Below are positions 7,546-9,725 of a DNA stretch of 9,725 nucleotides, in pieces. This stretch comes from CAZFAT01 sp964517075 (lineage in GTDB: Bacteria; Acidobacteriota; Vicinamibacteria; Vicinamibacterales; SCN-69-37), in NCBI GenBank assembly GCA_964517075.1, contig CAZFAT010000146.1, forward strand, positions 1-9,725, given 5' to 3'. Each line of letters starts with the position of its first letter. The stretch's first letter is position 1. A model generated the notes under the pieces. The model was given only the letters and a program-made list of their open reading frames with translations, was not told the DNA's origin and did not search any database. A program made the position numbers and the translations under genes.

Positions 7546-8306
7546 GTCGCGCGAATGACGTCGAGAATCTGCTGCGCGACCGGTGCATAGTCGGGCTGAC
7601 TGGTGACGCGCGCGAAGAGTTGCTCGAGCGAGTCGGGCCCGGTCGCCGGGAGGGTCGCGACCGGCGTGTCCGCCACGAGCCGGCCCGCCGAGAGGATGAC
7701 GGCACGCGAACAGAGCTTCTCGACCATGTCGAAGCGGTGCGTGCTGAAGAGGATCATCTTGCCTTCGGCAGCGAGCCGATCGAGCAGCACGCGGAACAGC
7801 AGGCCGGCATTGACGTCGAGGCCCGAGAAGGGCTCGTCGAGCACCAGAAGATCGGGATCGTGCATCAGCGCGGCGGCGAGCAGCACGCGCTGCCGCATGC
7901 CCTTCGAGAACGCGCGCATCGCTTTGTACCGGCTGTCATGGAGCTGGAGGATTCCCAAGAGAGCCGAGACCCGCTCCTGGAGCGCGACCTCGCGAATACC
8001 GCGCAGGCGGCCGACCAGCAGCAGGTATTCGGCCGCGGTGAGGTGCGTGTAGAGGTGCGGTTCTTCCGGCACGTAGCCGACGCGGCGTTTGTAGGCGAGC
8101 GGGTCGTCGGCGAGTGGGCGCCCGTCGAGTGACACGGCACCCGCACTCGGCTCCAGCAGTCCGACGACAATGTTGACGGTGGTGCTCTTGCCCGATCCGT
8201 TCGGGCCCAGGTATCCAACGATCTCGCCCCGATGAATATCGAAGCTGACGCCGTCGAGTGCCAGCAGGCCGCCGTAGCGCTTCGTGAGCCCACGGGCCTG
8301 CAGCAT
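7542..8306 (-). CDS. ABC transporter ATP-binding protein (ABC-2/BcrA-like)
   Basis: 254 aa from the ATG at 8306 ('MLQARGLTKRYGG'); the longer open frame upstream is only the shadow of the preceding gene. All nucleotide-binding motifs are present: Walker A GPNGSGKST (34-42), an EE in place of Q at the Q-loop 'YVPEEPHLY' (78-86) as often seen in drug-export ATPases of the BcrA/NatA type, signature 'FSKGMRQR' (133-140), Walker B 'LLVLDEP' (153-159), D-loop SGLD (161-164) and switch His190. The last 50 residues form a C-terminal extension typical of ABC-2 exporters. It powers the permease encoded next, with which it overlaps by 4 nt; the gap to the preceding small membrane protein is 2 nt. Role in ATP-driven export is confident; cargo unknown. 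Confidence 0.92.
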   Translation of the reverse strand: MLQARGLTKRYGGLLALDGVSFDIHRGEIVGYLGPNGSGKSTTVNIVVGLLEPSAGAVSLDGRPLADDPLAYKRRVGYVPEEPHLYTHLTAAEYLLLVGRLRGIREVALQERVSALLGILQLHDSRYKAMRAFSKGMRQRVLLAAALMHDPDLLVLDEPFSGLDVNAGLLFRVLLDRLAAEGKMILFSTHRFDMVEKLCSRAVILSAGRLVADTPVATLPATGPDSLEQLFARVTSQPDYAPVAQQILDVIRAT

Positions 8307-8308
8307 GT

Positions 8309-8752
8309 TTACCGCCGTCGGCGACGAACGGGAATTGGCGGGGTCATCCAGTGCGTGAGGATGATGGTGGTCGCAATCAGGAGCACCACGACGGTGGCCA
8401 GGAGCACGAGGCCCACCACCTCGCGATCTCCCTCGCCAGCAGGGAACACGAAGATGTCGCGCGGCATGAGACCGAAGACCGCCACCACACCAGGCACGGG
8501 CGCGATCACGGCGCCAGCCAGGATCAGGGGCCAGCCGGTGCGCAGCCACTGAACGACGGCAGTCCGGCCGAGGTCGAACCCCAGCCGGGCGTTGACGGCC
8601 CACTCGGCGCGCCGCGGCCGTGTCGCGACCTCGGCGCGCGCCTCGTCAAAGTCCTTCAGCATCTCGGCCCCGAACTCCTGCCGGAACGCCGGCGGACACA
8701 GATAGAGCGCCGCCCGATAGCACCGCCGGACGAAGGAGTCGTGATGCGGCAT
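8309..8752 (-). CDS. Small two-helix membrane protein of a PadR/ABC operon, function unknown
   Basis: 147 aa, not assigned to a named family. The N-terminal 45 residues form a cytoplasmic-looking amphipathic region ('YRAALYLCPPAFRQEFGAEMLKDFDEA', residues 12-38, is one run of it in pieces: 'LYLCPPAFR', 'FGAEMLKDF'). From memory this resembles the leader of acidobacterial orphan FtsX-type (ADOP) permeases, which have an 'LP..FR..FG.EM...F' pattern; here the rest of such a permease is missing. Two helices follow, about 74-96 and 112-134, and the protein ends in five Arg. GGAG lies 8 nt before the ATG, supporting the start. It is sandwiched between padR (12-nt gap) and the ATPase gene (2-nt gap), so it is an integral part of the operon: possibly an exporter subunit or a membrane partner of the repressor. 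Function is inference. Confidence 0.75.
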   Translation of the reverse strand: MPHHDSFVRRCYRAALYLCPPAFRQEFGAEMLKDFDEARAEVATRPRRAEWAVNARLGFDLGRTAVVQWLRTGWPLILAGAVIAPVPGVVAVFGLMPRDIFVFPAGEGDREVVGLVLLATVVVLLIATTIILTHWMTPPIPVRRRRR

Positions 8753-8764
8753 CCCGGACGCTCC

Positions 8765-9097
8765 CTACCGGCCCGCCGGTCTCGGAACGATGGCGTGGGC
8801 ACGCGCGGTCCGGACGAGCGCGCCGAGGCGGTCGACCTCGGCCTGAAGCGCGTCGCGTCCCGATCGCGTCAGCCGATAGTAGCGGCGGCGCTCATCCCCG
8901 CCCTGGGGCGGTCGAGCGCACTCCTCCACCCAGCCAGCTTCCATGAGGCGCTGCAGCGTGCCATAGATCGTGCCCGGCCCGAGCCGCACCTGGTCCCTTG
9001 TCTGGCGCAGCACTTCCTTGAGAATGCCGTAGCCATGCCGGTCGGCGCCGGCCAGCGCCAGCAGCACGTGCATCACCGCGGGTGTCAGGGGCGCCAT
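8765..9097 (-). CDS. PadR family transcriptional regulator
   Basis: 110 aa from the ATG at 9097 ('MAPLTPAVMHVLLALAG'); the frame stays open upstream but that extension crosses the promoter and has no family resemblance. It shows the full PadR winged helix: 'LTPAVMHVLLAL', 'HGYGILKEV' (21-29), the recognition stretch 'LGPGTIYGTLQRLMEAGWVEE' (39-59) and the wing 'DERRRYYRLTRSGRDAL' (68-84), then a short dimerising helix. Such proteins repress genes for export or stress response and release DNA on binding a small ligand. First gene of the exporter operon, so it probably controls its own operon through the palindrome just upstream. No clear ribosome binding site; with the promoter proposed, the transcript would be nearly leaderless. 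Confidence 0.9.
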   Translation of the reverse strand: MAPLTPAVMHVLLALAGADRHGYGILKEVLRQTRDQVRLGPGTIYGTLQRLMEAGWVEECARPPQGGDERRRYYRLTRSGRDALQAEVDRLGALVRTARAHAIVPRPAGR

Positions 9098-9109
9098 CAG
9101 TCCGCGACA

Positions 9110-9139
9110 GATATATCCGTAGCGGATACAGTCAGTCAA
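9110..9139 (-). promoter_or_regulatory. Putative sigma70-type promoter of the PadR/ABC exporter operon
   Basis: On the - strand TTGACT (9139-9134, five of six to consensus), an 18-nt spacer, then TATATC (9115-9110, four of six). The predicted start of transcription, around 9103, leaves only about 6 nt before the ATG at 9097. AT-rich content here stands out from its GC-rich surroundings. Confidence 0.5.
9114..9128. promoter_or_regulatory. Palindromic operator candidate for PadR
   Basis: Perfect inverted repeat TATCCG-TAG-CGGATA, sitting in the promoter spacer and touching the -10 element, 17 nt upstream of the padR start codon. A dimeric winged-helix repressor bound there would block RNA polymerase. 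It also lies in the shared region with the divergent secreted-protein gene. Confidence 0.6.
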
Positions 9140-9275
9140 GGGCGCATCGGTCCCGGCGTCGCGAGCGCACCGGCACGGAGAATGGCGCATGATAGGCGCG
9201 ACGAGGGGACGAAGGTTCGAAGGAACGGGGGTCCCGATCTCCCGCAGCGGTTGCGGCGAGAAGCACGACAGTACG
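9140..9275. other. Remainder of the divergent intergenic region
   Basis: Between the PadR operon promoter and the ribosome binding site of the secreted hydrolase. It must hold the + strand promoter, but I see no convincing -35/-10 pair. It contains GTTC-GAAG-GAAC at about 9215-9226, a weak 4-bp stem, and an upstream in-frame ATG at 9189. Confidence 0.4.
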
Positions 9276-9281
9276 AAGGAG
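9276..9281 (+). promoter_or_regulatory. Shine-Dalgarno of the secreted hydrolase-like gene
   Basis: AAGGAG, 6 nt before the ATG at 9288; it decides that start over the in-frame ATG at 9189, which has only GGAG at 9177-9180. Confidence 0.7.
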
Positions 9282-9287
9282 ATCGCG

Positions 9288-9725
9288 ATGCGTCGTCTGA
9301 CTCTGAGACTGGGCTTGATCGCGGCGACGAGCCTGCTGGCCCTGAGCGCCATCGAGGCGACGAGCCCATCGCCGGCGCAGCAGCCGGCGCCTTCAGCGCC
9401 GCTCGCCGGGACCGCGGCGCTCGAGTGGCCGGAAGACGATCTCTCCGGTCGGATGATGGACGGCGCGCATCGGTTCGTCGAGCGGCACATCGCCGGCGCG
9501 CAGGGCCGCGCGGCACGGTTCTGGACGTATGACCGCGCGTCAGATGCCGCCTGGGACGCCGCACTCGCCGCGAATCGCGAGCGGCTGCGCGAGATCATCG
9601 GCGCGGTCGATCGGCGCGCCACGCCCGCACTCGAGCGGTTTGGCGACGACGAGAACCCGGCGCTGGTGGCGGAGACGCCGAGATACCGCGTGTTCCAGGT
9701 GCGCTGGCCGGTGCTCGACGGCCTG
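9288..9725 (+). CDS. Secreted protein, N-terminal part; probably acetylxylan-esterase-like alpha/beta hydrolase (3' end outside window)
   Basis: Open from ATG 9288 to the window edge: 146 codons, no stop. Residues 1-31 are a signal peptide ('MRRLTLRLGLIAATSLLAL' then 'SPSPAQQ'), so the product is exported. A Pro/Ala-rich linker follows, then 'LEWPEDDLSGRMMDGAHRF', 'RARFWTYDR'-like 'RAARFWTYDR', 'NRERLREIIGAVDRR' and 'YRVFQVRWPVLDGL'. From memory this series heads secreted alpha/beta hydrolases (acetylxylan esterase/dienelactone hydrolase group) in Planctomycetota and Acidobacteriota; the catalytic Ser-Asp-His part would lie beyond the window, so activity is unproven. A strong ribosome binding site supports the start. 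An in-frame ATG at 9189 would add 33 residues before the signal peptide and is less likely. Divergent from the PadR operon with 190 nt between starts. Confidence 0.72.
   Translation, partial: MRRLTLRLGLIAATSLLALSAIEATSPSPAQQPAPSAPLAGTAALEWPEDDLSGRMMDGAHRFVERHIAGAQGRAARFWTYDRASDAAWDAALAANRERLREIIGAVDRRATPALERFGDDENPALVAETPRYRVFQVRWPVLDGL

Noticed and set aside
5708..7705. 665-codon - strand open frame in another frame over the permease gene
   Set aside because: Sequence is Arg/Gly/Ser-rich with no membrane segments or motifs, while the alternative frame encodes a clear multi-helix permease coupled to the ATPase.
7866..7935. ATPase signature 'FSKGMRQR' and E in the Q-loop as possible defects
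   Set aside because: Both are usual variants in BcrA/NatA-type export ATPases; Walker A, Walker B and the switch His are intact.
8307..8603. N-terminal extension of the ABC ATPase to 353 aa
   Set aside because: The extension overlaps the 147-aa gene in another frame and lacks homology-like features; 'MLQARGLTKRYGG' is a standard ATPase start.
9189..9290. Possible separate leader peptide upstream of the secreted hydrolase gene
   Set aside because: The ATG at 9189 is in frame with the main gene and no stop intervenes, so it could only be an alternative start, not a leader ORF.
8351..9532. 393-codon + strand open frame across the PadR region
   Set aside because: It runs antisense through PadR and the small membrane protein and crosses the divergent promoter; composition is that of a shadow frame.
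9098..9622. N-terminal extension of PadR to 285 aa
   Set aside because: The extra residues cross the predicted promoter and operator and the start of the divergent gene, and PadR proteins of this type begin just before the 'LTPAV' stretch.

Overview
The window is GC-rich DNA with short intergenic gaps, typical of a soil bacterium. The gene content points to Acidobacteriota, most likely the Vicinamibacteria side: a DUF6797/propeller/cytochrome c protein, a PadR-headed ABC exporter operon whose permease has an 'IPFTSSYMPGK' type motif, and GC-rich REP-like hairpins. This assignment is inference from gene content and recalled family distribution; no search was run. A PVC-group origin is the main alternative.

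Left third (1-2945, + strand): the 3' end of a sugar phosphate isomerase/epimerase (TIM barrel) overlaps, by ATGA, a large secreted DUF6797 - beta-propeller - cytochrome c protein. They look like one operon for periplasmic oxidation and cytoplasmic isomerisation of a sugar-like compound. It ends at a repeat-rich gap (2939-3085) holding a 24-nt imperfect inverted repeat built of a 14-nt GAAGTGAGAAG-type unit.

Middle (3073-5774): an enolase-superfamily (mandelate racemase/muconate lactonizing type) enzyme on the - strand and an MFS symporter on the + strand start 29 nt apart and diverge. The pair reads as uptake plus first catabolic step of an organic acid or sugar acid; the substrate is unknown. 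A perfect 10-bp hairpin separates the transporter from the next, convergent operon.

Right third (5836-9097, - strand): a compact four-gene operon, transcribed right to left: PadR repressor, a 147-aa two-helix membrane protein, an ABC ATPase and a roughly 12-helix permease. The gaps are 12 nt, 2 nt and a 4-nt overlap. The upstream region has a sigma70-like promoter with a perfect 6-3-6 palindrome in its spacer, a strong candidate for an autoregulatory PadR operator. Divergent from it, and running off the window, is the start of a secreted protein (9288-9725) resembling the N-terminus of acetylxylan-esterase-like alpha/beta hydrolases.

No RNA genes, CRISPR arrays, insertion sequences or phage genes were seen. 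The most promising candidate for an undescribed system is the PadR/small membrane protein/ATPase/permease operon; the second is the enolase/MFS pair.
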